A stretch of 31,780 nucleotides of DNA from CAZJYI01 sp964550025 (GTDB lineage: Bacteria; Verrucomicrobiota; Kiritimatiellia; UBA8416; CAYOBW01). Within the stretch, counting starts at the first letter, position 1, and the number at the start of each line of letters is the position of its first letter. Shown piece after piece: positions 1 to 8,264 of this stretch. The stretch is taken from contig CAZJYI010000132.1 of the NCBI GenBank assembly GCA_964550025.1, positions 1 to 31,780 on the forward strand. The letters are read 5' to 3'. The translations under genes were made by a program, and so were the position numbers. The notes under the pieces are model-generated. The model saw only the letters and a list, made by a program, of their open reading frames with translations. It made no database searches and was not told the origin of the DNA.

Positions 1-2
1 CG

Positions 3-2144
3 AACCAGGGGGCGGGGGGCAGGGGGCAGGGGGCAGTGGGCAGGGGGCAGGGGGCAGTTGGCAGTGGGCAGGGAGCAGGGGGCAGGGGGCACGGGGTGGA
101 GAGACTGGAGAAGGGGCCGGCGTATGGTGCGGCCATCCGCCATTCCGGGGGGCACCATCGGGAGTCGCGGGGCTGGCCGACCTATCGTGGCGACAGCGCG
201 CGCAGCGGGTGTACGGAGACGCCCGTGCCGGCCGAATTGGGGCTTGCCTGGAAGACCGTGCTGGGCGGGCGGCTGTCGAGCCCGGTGATTGCAAGAGGCA
301 AAGTGTTTGTTTCCGAGGTCGACACGCACACGGTGTACGCCCTGGATGCCCGGTCGGGCGACAGGGTGTGGGCTTTCACCGCGGGCGGACGCGTGGACTC
401 GCCTCCGACGGTGAGCGGCGGGCGCGCATTCTTCGGGTCGGCTGACGGGTACGTCTACTGTCTGAATGCAGACGACAGCAGCCTGATCTGGCGGTTCCGC
501 GCGGCGCCCGAGGACCTGCGGCTCACCGCGTGGGAGCAGGTGGAATCCGTTTGGCCGGTGCACGGCAGCGTCCTGGTGATCGATGACGTCGTCCACGCCG
601 TGGCGGGGCGCTCGATGTTCCTTGACGGGGGGCTCCGTTACGTACGGCTCAGGGCTGATACCGGCGAACTGCTGTCCGAGAACGTCATGGGCCGGCGCAA
701 CCCGGACACGGGCAAGGCGCTGGACGCCGGTATCACCTGGCCCAATCTCCCGGTGGCCTTGCCGGACATTTTGTCGTATGACGGCAAGTACGTGTACATG
801 CGTTCGCAGCGGTTCGACACGAAGGGGAAACGCGCCGGTGTTTTCAAACCGACGAACCACAGGGACCAGAAGGGTGAGGGCGCACACCTGTTCTCGCCAA
901 CGGGCTTCCTCGACGACTCGTGGTGGCACAGGACCTACTGGCTCTACGGGAAAAGCCCGTTGTCGGCGGCGGGTGGTTGGTACAAGGCCGCCTATGCGGC
1001 CCCCGCGGGGAGAATCATGGTGTGCGACGCGTCACGCGTGTACGCTTTCGGCCGGCGGCCGCAGTACTTCCCTCGAACCACGGCGCTGGAGTACCACCTG
1101 TATGCCGCAGGGAAGGAGCCCGGGATCGTGCCGCTTAATCCCGGGGCTTCGGGCGGGGGCTCCGCGGCGGCGAAACGCAGGCGGCCCGTCCCGAGCCGGC
1201 CGGTCTACGACTGGTCGCGCACGGCGCCTGTCCTCGGGCGTGCCCTCGTGAAGGCGGGTGAAACACTGTTCGTGGCCGGCCCCCCCGATGTCGTGGACCA
1301 GGAAGCTACGCTGGCCGCGTGGGGCGATGCGGCCACGGCGGCGGCCCTGGCGGAGCAGCGCGATGCCTACCTCGGCAAGAAGGGCGGCATTCTGCTCGCG
1401 GCTTCGGCGGCGGATGGGCGGAAACGCGCCGCCTACGCGCTCGGCGCCGTGCCCGTCTTCGACGGCATGGCCGCGGCGAACGGGTGCCTTTTTATGGCCA
1501 ATACGGACGGCAGTGTCGTTTGCCTCGCCGGTGAGGGTGAAGCGATCGCAGACGCTGACATCGAGGTCGAGGACACCCCGCCTGCAGCGCCCGGGAGCGC
1601 GACCCCCATGGCCGTGACGGCCAGGCATCCGGAGTTCCAGCACCTGCAGCGGGTCAAGGTTACGTCCTGCGACCTCGGGTGGCACCTGAAGACGCCTTCC
1701 GGTGGGGTCGGCCTGGCGCTGCGGAAACTCGCGAAGCCCATCACGGGGGGCGCGAGCTTCAAGCTGCGCGTGCTCATGCATCCGAATGCCAACAGGGATC
1801 CAAACAAGCCGCCGCCGGGGAACGCCTTCCTGGCTTTCGGGGACGGTACGGAGGATGCGGCGCTGATCAAGTGCGGGCTTCGCAGTGCCGGCCAGAGCGC
1901 TTCGATCGTCGAAGGGCCGCTGCTCAAGGGAAAAATCGCGTCGCAGAAGGTCGTCTGCAAGGTGAAGGAGCCGATAGACCTCGCCGTGTCTTTCGATCCC
2001 GCGACCCGGAAGGTGCGGCTGCAGTTATTGGGAGAAGCCGTCGAGACAACGCTGGACCGCCGCCTCGACCGCATCACCCACGTCGGCTATGCCGTGCACA
2101 GCGTCGCATCCGAGTTTGGGCCGGTGGAGATTGCGGTGCGGTAG
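3..2144 (+). CDS. PQQ-like beta-propeller repeat protein, 5' end open
   Basis: This is a BamB/PQQ-dehydrogenase-like beta-propeller protein, probably exported. Recognisable homology starts near nt 130-174 (KGPAYG, then WPTYRGDSARSG). Propeller blades follow (SSPVIARGKVFVSEVD, VYALDARSGDRVWAF, AFFGSADGYVYCLN, ESVWPVHGSVLV) to about nt 1550. A C-terminal beta-sandwich-like region of about 180 residues follows a Pro/Ala linker. The frame is open to the left edge. The first possible start is a GTG at 36 inside the G-rich heptamer array, which has no ribosome site or signal peptide. In related large proteins, as I recall them, the KGPAYG...WPTYR motif lies deep inside the protein. I therefore infer that the N-terminal half is outside the window, or has been lost and replaced by the repeat. 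The substrate is unknown and no catalytic residues are identifiable. The next gene converges on it across a short REP palindrome. Confidence 0.8.
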   Translation, partial: NQGAGGRGQGAVGRGQGAVGSGQGAGGRGHGVERLEKGPAYGAAIRHSGGHHRESRGWPTYRGDSARSGCTETPVPAELGLAWKTVLGGRLSSPVIARGKVFVSEVDTHTVYALDARSGDRVWAFTAGGRVDSPPTVSGGRAFFGSADGYVYCLNADDSSLIWRFRAAPEDLRLTAWEQVESVWPVHGSVLVIDDVVHAVAGRSMFLDGGLRYVRLRADTGELLSENVMGRRNPDTGKALDAGITWPNLPVALPDILSYDGKYVYMRSQRFDTKGKRAGVFKPTNHRDQKGEGAHLFSPTGFLDDSWWHRTYWLYGKSPLSAAGGWYKAAYAAPAGRIMVCDASRVYAFGRRPQYFPRTTALEYHLYAAGKEPGIVPLNPGASGGGSAAAKRRRPVPSRPVYDWSRTAPVLGRALVKAGETLFVAGPPDVVDQEATLAAWGDAATAAALAEQRDAYLGKKGGILLAASAADGRKRAAYALGAVPVFDGMAAANGCLFMANTDGSVVCLAGEGEAIADADIEVEDTPPAAPGSATPMAVTARHPEFQHLQRVKVTSCDLGWHLKTPSGGVGLALRKLAKPITGGASFKLRVLMHPNANRDPNKPPPGNAFLAFGDGTEDAALIKCGLRSAGQSASIVEGPLLKGKIASQKVVCKVKEPIDLAVSFDPATRKVRLQLLGEAVETTLDRRLDRITHVGYAVHSVASEFGPVEIAVR
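8..91. repeat. Heptanucleotide tandem array, G-rich (12 units)
   Basis: Twelve consecutive 7-bp units in perfect phase, consensus GGGGGCA with variants GTGGGCA, GTTGGCA and GGGAGCA. The plus strand has many runs of four to six G, so it could form G-quadruplexes. The array lies at the open 5' side of the PQQ gene. Read in that gene's frame it has no stop and would encode a Gly/Gln-rich stretch. It is one of several 7-bp-period arrays in the window with different unit sequences. Confidence 0.9.
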
Positions 2145-2156
2145 CCGTGTTACCGC

Positions 2157-2184
2157 GGATCGGAACGCTTGGTGCGTTCCGCTA
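2157..2184 (-). repeat. REP-like palindrome, copy 1
   Basis: An 8-bp stem CGGAACGC/GCGTTCCG with loop TTGGT, preceded by GGAT and followed by CTA. It sits in the 37-bp gap between two convergent genes and may end transcription from both sides. On the minus strand its leading TAG is the stop codon of the PilX-like gene. Further copies lie at 4569, 4605, 4652, 31472 and 31509. Confidence 0.85.
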
Positions 2185-4498
2185 CTTCCCCCTGCGGACT
2201 TTGACGCGGTAGTATTTGCTGGTGGCGTTGTCGGTATTCACGGTGACCGTGTTGCTTGGGGGTGTTGCCGGGATGTTGCCTGTGACGCTCTGCCAGATGT
2301 TCGAGAAGACATTCGAGCACCCGTCGATTTGGTAGACGCGGTTCGATACGCTGAGCCAGGCCAGCACGAATTGCCCTGTTCCGTCGGATTGCGCATTGGA
2401 AACGGAGAAGACCGACGCATCATCGAGGGGATCGAAACCGGCGATGATCTCGTCGCCGTCGTTTATGCCGTCGCCGTCCGTGTCGGGCGCGGCGGGGTCG
2501 GTCTCCCACGGCAAAACTCTGCCGTTGGCGTCGATGTCTTCCACCAGGTCGGCCACGCCGTCGCCGTCCGTGTCCGTATGGGTCACACTGATGTAGTCGA
2601 GAACGCCGGATTCGGTTTCGTCCTGGCTTGGGAGGGGGGCGGGTAGTATTCCGAGATAATTGAACGCCTCGAAGTTCGGCTTACCCTGGTACGCGATCGT
2701 GATGTCGTCGAGGATCGGCGAGCTGAAGACGGGTTGGCTGTTCCCGCCCGCGGCCTCGAACCAGATTCGATACCAAACGCCCGTACCGGGGGCCGTGAGA
2801 AGTTCGTAGTCGAATCCCACCGTCGGTTCGTCTTCGTGCATCGGTTCGGAATGCCTGCTCGTGTACCAGGAATACAGAATCTCCTCGAGGTCCGGAAGGT
2901 CGAACTTGCCCTGGAAGAGGCCGTGAACGAGCTTGTCTCCCTGGGGGAAGGGGACGCGGACCGTGGGGGGATAGCGCGAGGGAAGGTAATGGCTGTACGA
3001 AGGCCAGTCGGTGACGGTGGTAACACGAAAGTCATCGATGGTGCATATCGGGGATCGCGTGATTCCCGACGCACCGATGCACAGCCAGTTTTCGGCGGCC
3101 AACTCCATGTACCGGGTGCCCGGACCTCCGTCCACGTCCTTCAGTGGGAAGAATGCTTCGCCGGGCAGGCGGTCGTTGTAGGGAACGGTGGTTTCGTGCG
3201 ACAGTACCTCAATGCCATTCACCCGGAAGACACGGTCGCTGCCTTCCATGGTCAGCCCGTCGGCCGGGCTCTTGCCGATCGGTGCAGGGAGATTGCCCGG
3301 GTCGCTTGGAGGTTCTCCCTCGTAGCTGGACGGAAAATGGCAGACGGCTGTCTCCCCGTCGTGGAAGGTGATGCCGTCGGGTACGAGGTCGCCGCCGGGA
3401 GAACCGTCGTTGGGGACCGCAAGGGGTTGGGTCGGCTTGTCGCCGCCCGCCGAAACGGGAGTATTCCCGTCGGGCCAGCCGAGTGCATCGTAGCTGCCGT
3501 TCCAGTTGGCTTGAAAGAGGTAGTTGCCCGCATAGTCGATGCTCTGGGTGGGCGGACGCGCTTCGGTCGTCAGCGGCAGGTCATAGGCCAGGGGCGTGAT
3601 CCAGCCAAGAATGTTGCAGGCATCGTCCAGCAGGTTTCCGGGGGGATAGTTACGTTGCTGGTTGTTGCCGTGGGAGAAGGAATGGATGCCGGAGACACCG
3701 GGGATGTAGGTTCCCCCGCGGGTTGTGATGTCTCCGTAGACCCGGCTGCCCTGTCCTCCCTCGAAATCGAACTGTGTACTGAAACGGATGACGTCGTATA
3801 TCCTGACGACAGCGTAGTCCTGTAACGAGCACTCCACCTGGCCGCGCGGCGATAGGATCCAGCCCAGCGACATGATCTCGAACGTGCCCACGGGAAAGAA
3901 GCATGCCTCGGTGGTGTAGTGTTGAAGGTCTGTCTTGTTGATGCGCTGGTACAGGGACTCGTCCGGGTTGAGGCGGCGTAGCGACACGTTGGGATCGAAA
4001 TTGGCGCGCAGTGCGTCGATCTTCGCATCGGCGTCGGGGATCGGAATGCCCCCCTCGTTGAAGGCGCCGCCGGGGGCCTTCTGGCCGACAAGAAAGGCCG
4101 CCAGGTCGTTGATGTCCTGGAGCGGCTTGGTCTCACGCCGGGCACAGATGGCGTTGGCGAGGCGAATGGCTTCGTGGGGCATAATGGGCGGGCCGGCGTT
4201 GGAGCCTATCTCTTCGAAGAGAGCCATCAGCACGGGCCACGATGCCGTGTTGATGTTGATGGGGCTGCGGCATTCCCTGGCGTAAGACTCCGGGCCCGAG
4301 TGCGTGGCGTAGACGTTGTGGTAGCCCGACAGTGGCAATCAGCTTGGCGTCGCGTGCCTGGTTGATGTTCGTGGCGGCGCCCCGCTCGGGGGTCGCCACG
4401 CGCACAAACGTGATGCCGAGGGCGGATAGCACAAGCAGCAGTGCCGTGGTCACAACGAGGGCGTTGCCGGTGGGATGACGTACAGCCGAAGCGTTCAT
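2182..4498 (-). pseudogene. PilX/GspK-like pilus-assembly protein with DxDxDG C-terminus, frameshifted
   Basis: The ATG at 4498 has a strong ribosome site (GGAGGTGA). The first about 53 residues include a prepilin-like N-terminal hydrophobic segment (NALVVTTALLLVLSALGITFV, about residues 12-32) followed by NINQARDAKLIA. Near 4338-4350 this frame becomes nonsense. The recognisable protein resumes in another frame at about 4338, where TGA directly precedes a TTG, with GYHNVYATHSGPES and then a GspK-like ININTASWPVLMALFEEI. It runs to 2182. The C-terminal part has two DTDGDG calcium-binding (thrombospondin-3-like) repeats around nt 2450-2590 and ends YYRVKVRRGK, typical of large surface proteins of PVC bacteria. 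The spacing from the membrane segment to ININTAS is shorter than usual for GspK/PilX proteins, so bases may be missing as well as shifted. It could be a real pseudogene, a sequencing error or an assembly deletion. The stop codon lies within a REP element. Confidence 0.6.
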
Positions 4499-4568
4499 GG
4501 CTCACCTCCAGCGAGCATTTTCTCGCGGGCGGATGCTCGCGTCAATGTGATTCTCGTTGACGAGGCGG

Positions 4569-4596
4569 TAGCGGAACGCGCCAAGCGTTCCGATCC
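4569..4596 (+). repeat. REP-like palindrome, copy 2
   Basis: TAG, then an 8-bp stem CGGAACGC/GCGTTCCG with loop GCCAA, then ATCC. It is identical to the copy at 4652 and is paired head-to-head with the inverted variant at 4605, as in bacterial BIMEs. Confidence 0.85.
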
Positions 4597-4604
4597 CCGG
4601 GAGT

Positions 4605-4628
4605 CGGAAGTCTTGGCGACTTCCGCTA
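4605..4628 (-). repeat. REP-like palindrome, compensatory variant
   Basis: An inverted copy with stem CGGAAGTC/GACTTCCG and loop TTGGC, followed by CTA. Relative to the main type, the inner stem bases differ on both arms such that pairing is fully kept. The hairpin, rather than the exact sequence, therefore appears to be what is conserved. Confidence 0.8.
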
Positions 4629-4651
4629 CGTTGGCTCCGCGCACACCTGTG

Positions 4652-4679
4652 TAGCGGAACGCGCCAAGCGTTCCGATCC
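4652..4679 (+). repeat. REP-like palindrome, copy 3
   Basis: The same 28 bases as the copy at 4569 (TAG, stem CGGAACGC/GCGTTCCG, loop GCCAA, ATCC). It is the third member of the cluster between the PilX-like gene and the sulfite reductase operon. Confidence 0.85.
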
Positions 4680-4714
4680 TCGGGCAGAGAACCTCGCTGG
4701 GACCCTATAGGAAC

Positions 4715-4761
4715 GGCTGCGGGGCAGCCAGTAGCGGTGCTGGACCGGGCTCATAGCCCGG
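4715..4761 (-). terminator. Tandem hairpins downstream of the sulfite reductase operon
   Basis: A 7-bp perfect stem (CCGGGCT/AGCCCGG, 3-nt loop) at 4745-4761 begins 7 nt after the minus-strand stop of the last cys gene. A second hairpin (GGCTGC/GCAGCC, 3-nt loop) follows at 4715-4729. Neither has a clear U-tract, so intrinsic termination is only a suggestion. They may equally belong to a second dispersed palindromic repeat family or protect the mRNA 3' end. Confidence 0.4.
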
Positions 4762-4768
4762 CGCTCGG

Positions 4769-7700
4769 TCAGGGTTCGACTCTCTGCCCCGCTACCGTCC
4801 CTCCGCCACACGTCACCGTCCGCCGCGTCACCTTCTGGATGCTGATGCAGTCGGCGGGGCAGGCGTCGACGCAGGCGCCGCAGCGGATGCAGTCTTCCTG
4901 GTTGATGTAGATCAGCCGGGTGTCCTCGCTGCCTTCCGACCGGATGAATCCCGTGATCTCCCCCCTTTGCCCGTACTGGAGTTCGCGCACCTTGACGATG
5001 CAATCCGGGCGCGGTTTGGCGCGGATGCACCAGTCACAGTAGATGCACTTGTCGGAATCGATCTCGTACTTGAAGTGGCAACGATAGCAGCGCTGTGCTT
5101 CGTCGACGGCCGCGTCGCGGTCGTACCCGCGTTCCACTTCCGCCTCGAGTGTCCGCTCTTCGCGCCGCAGCGTCGGCATCGGTTGCAGGGGCGCGGCGTC
5201 CATTTCACGAATGCGGCCGGTGGCGCGTGCGTCCTCGATGTGCACCACGTCGGCAAGGCGATCTCCGCCCATCAGGAACGCGTCCACGCTGCGTGCACAG
5301 GTCTTGGCATGGCCAATGGCGTCGATCAGCGAACGCGGCCCCGTCGCAAAGTCACCCGCCACGAAGACCCTCTCGTGCGGTGTTCGGTTCCCTTCGACGC
5401 CCGCCGGCCATCCGTCCGCCCCGACGAGCGTTCCGCGCAGGTCTCCCATGATCCAGGAGGTCTCGGGGAATTGCCCCGTGGCCAGCAGACAGGTGTCGGC
5501 TGCGACCTCGAACTCGCTGCCCTCGACAGGGACCGGTCGCCGCCGCCCGCTGCTGTCGGGCGCTCCCAGTTCGTTGCGCACGAAGCGGATCGCCGTGAGC
5601 CTCTCTCCATCCCCCAGATATGCTGCCGGGCTGACGAGGAACTCGATGCCGATGCCCTCGTGCCCGAGTTCCTCGAGCTCGCCGGGGGTCACCAGCATTT
5701 CACCGACCGAGCGCCGGTACAGCACGCGCACGCCCGGGCGTTGTCCGTCCTCCGTCTTCAGCCGTGCCGCCGTTCGCGCGCAGTCCATGGCCGTGAACCC
5801 GCCGCCGATCACAATCACGCCGTTCCCTATGGCCGCCGTGCCCGTCTCGTTGACCTCCCGCAGGAAGTCCAGCCCGTGCCGTATCCCCGCGAGGTCCTTG
5901 CCCCGAAGGTCCAGGAGATTGGGACGCAGCGTTCCGGCCGCCAGCACGACCGCGTCGTTCTCATCTACAAGCGATTCCAGGGCCAGGTCTTTCCCTATCG
6001 CCGTTCCGCAGACGATGTTGACCCCCTGCAGGCGGACCTGTTCGACCTCGCGGTCGATGACGTCGCGCGGCAGGCGGAATACGGGAATGCCCTGGTTCAA
6101 CATGCCGCCCGGAACGCGGTGCTTCTCGTACAGGGTCACGCCGTGTCCGAACAGCGCCAGTTGCCGGGCCGCTGCGAGGCCGGCCACTCCTCCGCCGACC
6201 ACGGCCACGCGTCTGCCGCTCTCGGGGAACACGGACGGCAGGCGGACGGGGTCCCCGTCGGGCTTCCAGTCGGCCGCAGCGCGTTTGGAGAAGCAGATGG
6301 ACACGGACTCGCCGAGGCCCTCACACCCGTGGCGGCACTCCGCTTCGCACGGGCGAGCGCAGACGCGGCCGAGTACGGCCGGAAAGACGTTGTCGCGGAG
6401 GTTGATCCGATAAGCGGCGTCGTGATTCCCATCGTGGATTTCCGTCAGGTAGGCGGGTATGTCCGTGTGCGCGGGGCAGGCGGCCTGGCAAGGGATGTTC
6501 TCCGCCAGCCAGTGCACGTCCCGGGGCTCGTTTCCCCGCCCCGCCAGCCGGCTCAGGGCGCTGAAAGGGTAGGGCGAAGGGGTCTCCGGACGCGTATCCG
6601 CGAGGCCGCCCGTGCCGGGCAACGTGGCGGCGTGCCATGTCCCTTCTCCGACAAACTTCTCCCGCGTCAGCTTGTCCAGCGCCTGCCCCCCGACGCGTCT
6701 GGCGAAAGCCCCGAACCGTTCGCCCTGCTCGCGGCCGTCCACGTAGGTGTCAAGCATGGCCCGCACGAAGCGGACCAGGTCGGACGTGGACACGTCGCGA
6801 ACGTGTTCGGCAATGTGTCCGGCCGCATCGAGGCGTCCACCCACGTACACCGAGAAGCCCTCCTCGCTCCCCCGTTCGCGTCGCTGTCGTTTGCCGCGCA
6901 GGCCAATATCGGCAATCCAATGCTGTCCACAGGAATTGGGGCAGCCGTTCATATTGATGCGGAGGGGACCGACCTTCCGCCACAGCGTCTCATCGTTCGC
7001 GAATGCCTCCGTCAGCAGTCGGTAGGCCCGGGGCGTGTCGCTCACGGCCAGGTTGCACATCGTCGTCCCCACGCAGGCGACGACGTCCGGCAGGTGCTCG
7101 AAGCCGTTCGTGCGGTATCCCGCTCCCCGGATCGCCTCCGAAAGCTCCGCGAGCCGCGCGTCTGGAACGTCCCGCAGTTCCAGGTTCTGTCGCGGTGTGA
7201 ACGCGATGCGGCTGCCGCCGCACGTTTCCGCCCATTGCGCGAACCGCAGCGCCTCGGCCCCGCTGAACTCCGACCGTGGAATCATGACGCGCACGGTGTT
7301 CAACCCCGCCTGCTTCTGGGGAATCACACCCTCGCCCTCGTAGGGGAAGGGCCGCAATGACGGCGTGTCCGACTCCGAGAGCGTGATGCGTTCCAGCCCC
7401 TCGACGCCCGCCTCGGACATGACGTGCAGCACATGTTCCCCGAACGCGCGGCCCCCCATTTCGTCGACGATGATCTTCGTGCGCGCGAAGCGGCGCTTGC
7501 GCCGGTTCCCGCGGCGGTTGTGGATCTCCACGACGGCGCGCGAGACGTGCAGTACGAGGTCTTCCGGGACCCGGTCGAACACGGCCTTTGCCATGTGGGG
7601 CAGGGAACCCAGTCCGCCGCCGGCCGTAAACGCCCAACCGCGCTCCGCGTCGCCGTCAGCCGTTTCTCTCGTGACCGGGTAGAATCCCTGGCAGTTCATG

Positions 7701-8254
7701 ATCCCGTGACCGCAGCCGGACGCGCAGCCTGACACGCTGATCTTGTGTTTGCGGGGCAGGTTGCGCTTCTGCTCCTGGATCACGGGGTCCTGCGCGATCC
7801 TGTCCAGGACCGGGCGAGTGTCGCCCACCTCGTGCGGGCAGACTCCCTGCAGGGAGCAGGAGACAACGTTGCGGCACACGTCGCCGCACGCGTTGCGCGT
7901 GGTCAAGCCCACGTCCGCAACCCCCTCGATGATCCTGTAGATGTCCTGCTGCCGCACCCAGTGAAACTGTAGTGTCTGGCGGGTCGTGATGCAGAGCTGG
8001 TCCTGGGCGTACGTTGTGGCCAGTCTGCCGATGCGGCGTAGCTGCGCCGCGGTCATCGTTCCACCCGGGACCGACACCCGAATCATGAAATAGCCGCGTT
8101 GAAGCTGGTGGTACACCCCCGACCACTTGAACATCCCCAGCTCGTTCGGTGTCAGTTCGCTGAAAGACCTGGCCGCGACGGCGCGGAAATCGATGTTCGG
8201 ATCGATTTCCAGCTTGTCGCGCTCCACCTGTGTCAGTTCTTCCCGGGCAGGCAC
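4769..8254 (-). CDS. Fusion: siroheme sulfite (nitrite) reductase + GltD-like NAD(P)H oxidoreductase + ferredoxin domains
   Basis: An 1161-residue multidomain protein, last gene of the cys operon. Residues 1-545 are an assimilatory siroheme sulfite/nitrite reductase. The four anion-binding basic residues of SiR appear conserved (R92 in TTRQTLQFH, R128 in GDVCRNV, K169 and K171 in LPRKHK), and so are the siroheme/4Fe-4S cysteines C394, C400, C438 and C442 (CVGTTMC, GCPNSCGQ). Residues about 585-1010 resemble the glutamate synthase small subunit (GltD) family: an N-terminal Cys cluster (589, 593, 632, 636, 640, 644), an FAD site VVGGGVAGLAAA near 685-696 and an NAD(P) site VIGGGFTAMDCA near 815-826. 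Residues 1066-1136 hold two 4Fe-4S motifs (CIYCDWC..., CIRCGACVDAC). I infer electron flow from NAD(P)H through FAD and Fe-S clusters to siroheme, reducing sulfite to sulfide. The GTG start at 8254 follows GAGGAAA and lies 10 nt after cysN. Nitrite as substrate cannot be excluded, but the operon argues for sulfite. Confidence 0.9.
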   Translation of the reverse strand: MPAREELTQVERDKLEIDPNIDFRAVAARSFSELTPNELGMFKWSGVYHQLQRGYFMIRVSVPGGTMTAAQLRRIGRLATTYAQDQLCITTRQTLQFHWVRQQDIYRIIEGVADVGLTTRNACGDVCRNVVSCSLQGVCPHEVGDTRPVLDRIAQDPVIQEQKRNLPRKHKISVSGCASGCGHGIMNCQGFYPVTRETADGDAERGWAFTAGGGLGSLPHMAKAVFDRVPEDLVLHVSRAVVEIHNRRGNRRKRRFARTKIIVDEMGGRAFGEHVLHVMSEAGVEGLERITLSESDTPSLRPFPYEGEGVIPQKQAGLNTVRVMIPRSEFSGAEALRFAQWAETCGGSRIAFTPRQNLELRDVPDARLAELSEAIRGAGYRTNGFEHLPDVVACVGTTMCNLAVSDTPRAYRLLTEAFANDETLWRKVGPLRINMNGCPNSCGQHWIADIGLRGKRQRRERGSEEGFSVYVGGRLDAAGHIAEHVRDVSTSDLVRFVRAMLDTYVDGREQGERFGAFARRVGGQALDKLTREKFVGEGTWHAATLPGTGGLADTRPETPSPYPFSALSRLAGRGNEPRDVHWLAENIPCQAACPAHTDIPAYLTEIHDGNHDAAYRINLRDNVFPAVLGRVCARPCEAECRHGCEGLGESVSICFSKRAAADWKPDGDPVRLPSVFPESGRRVAVVGGGVAGLAAARQLALFGHGVTLYEKHRVPGGMLNQGIPVFRLPRDVIDREVEQVRLQGVNIVCGTAIGKDLALESLVDENDAVVLAAGTLRPNLLDLRGKDLAGIRHGLDFLREVNETGTAAIGNGVIVIGGGFTAMDCARTAARLKTEDGQRPGVRVLYRRSVGEMLVTPGELEELGHEGIGIEFLVSPAAYLGDGERLTAIRFVRNELGAPDSSGRRRPVPVEGSEFEVAADTCLLATGQFPETSWIMGDLRGTLVGADGWPAGVEGNRTPHERVFVAGDFATGPRSLIDAIGHAKTCARSVDAFLMGGDRLADVVHIEDARATGRIREMDAAPLQPMPTLRREERTLEAEVERGYDRDAAVDEAQRCYRCHFKYEIDSDKCIYCDWCIRAKPRPDCIVKVRELQYGQRGEITGFIRSEGSEDTRLIYINQEDCIRCGACVDACPADCISIQKVTRRTVTCGGGTVAGQRVEP

Positions 8255-8264
8255 GGCTGTTTCC

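Noticed and set aside
2734..3825. A 363-codon plus-strand open frame opposite the PilX-like gene
   Set aside because: The minus strand carries DxDxDG repeats and an ININTAS motif; the plus-strand product has no coherent features.
4769..6500. Annotating the C-terminal part as a glutamate synthase subunit
   Set aside because: It is fused to a siroheme reductase in a sulfur operon with no GltB. The GltD-like fold is used by many unrelated oxidoreductases.
4967..7360. A 797-codon plus-strand open frame opposite the sulfite reductase fusion
   Set aside because: It is antisense to a gene with clear cofactor motifs. Its composition follows the third-codon GC bias of the real gene, and it has no recognisable domain.
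6500..8254. Reading the N-terminal part as dissimilatory sulfite reductase (DsrAB)
   Set aside because: The SiR-type motifs (TTRQTLQFH, LPRKHK, GCPNSCGQ) in one duplicated chain and the assimilatory operon context fit the CysI/Sir/NirA type; no dsr genes are present.
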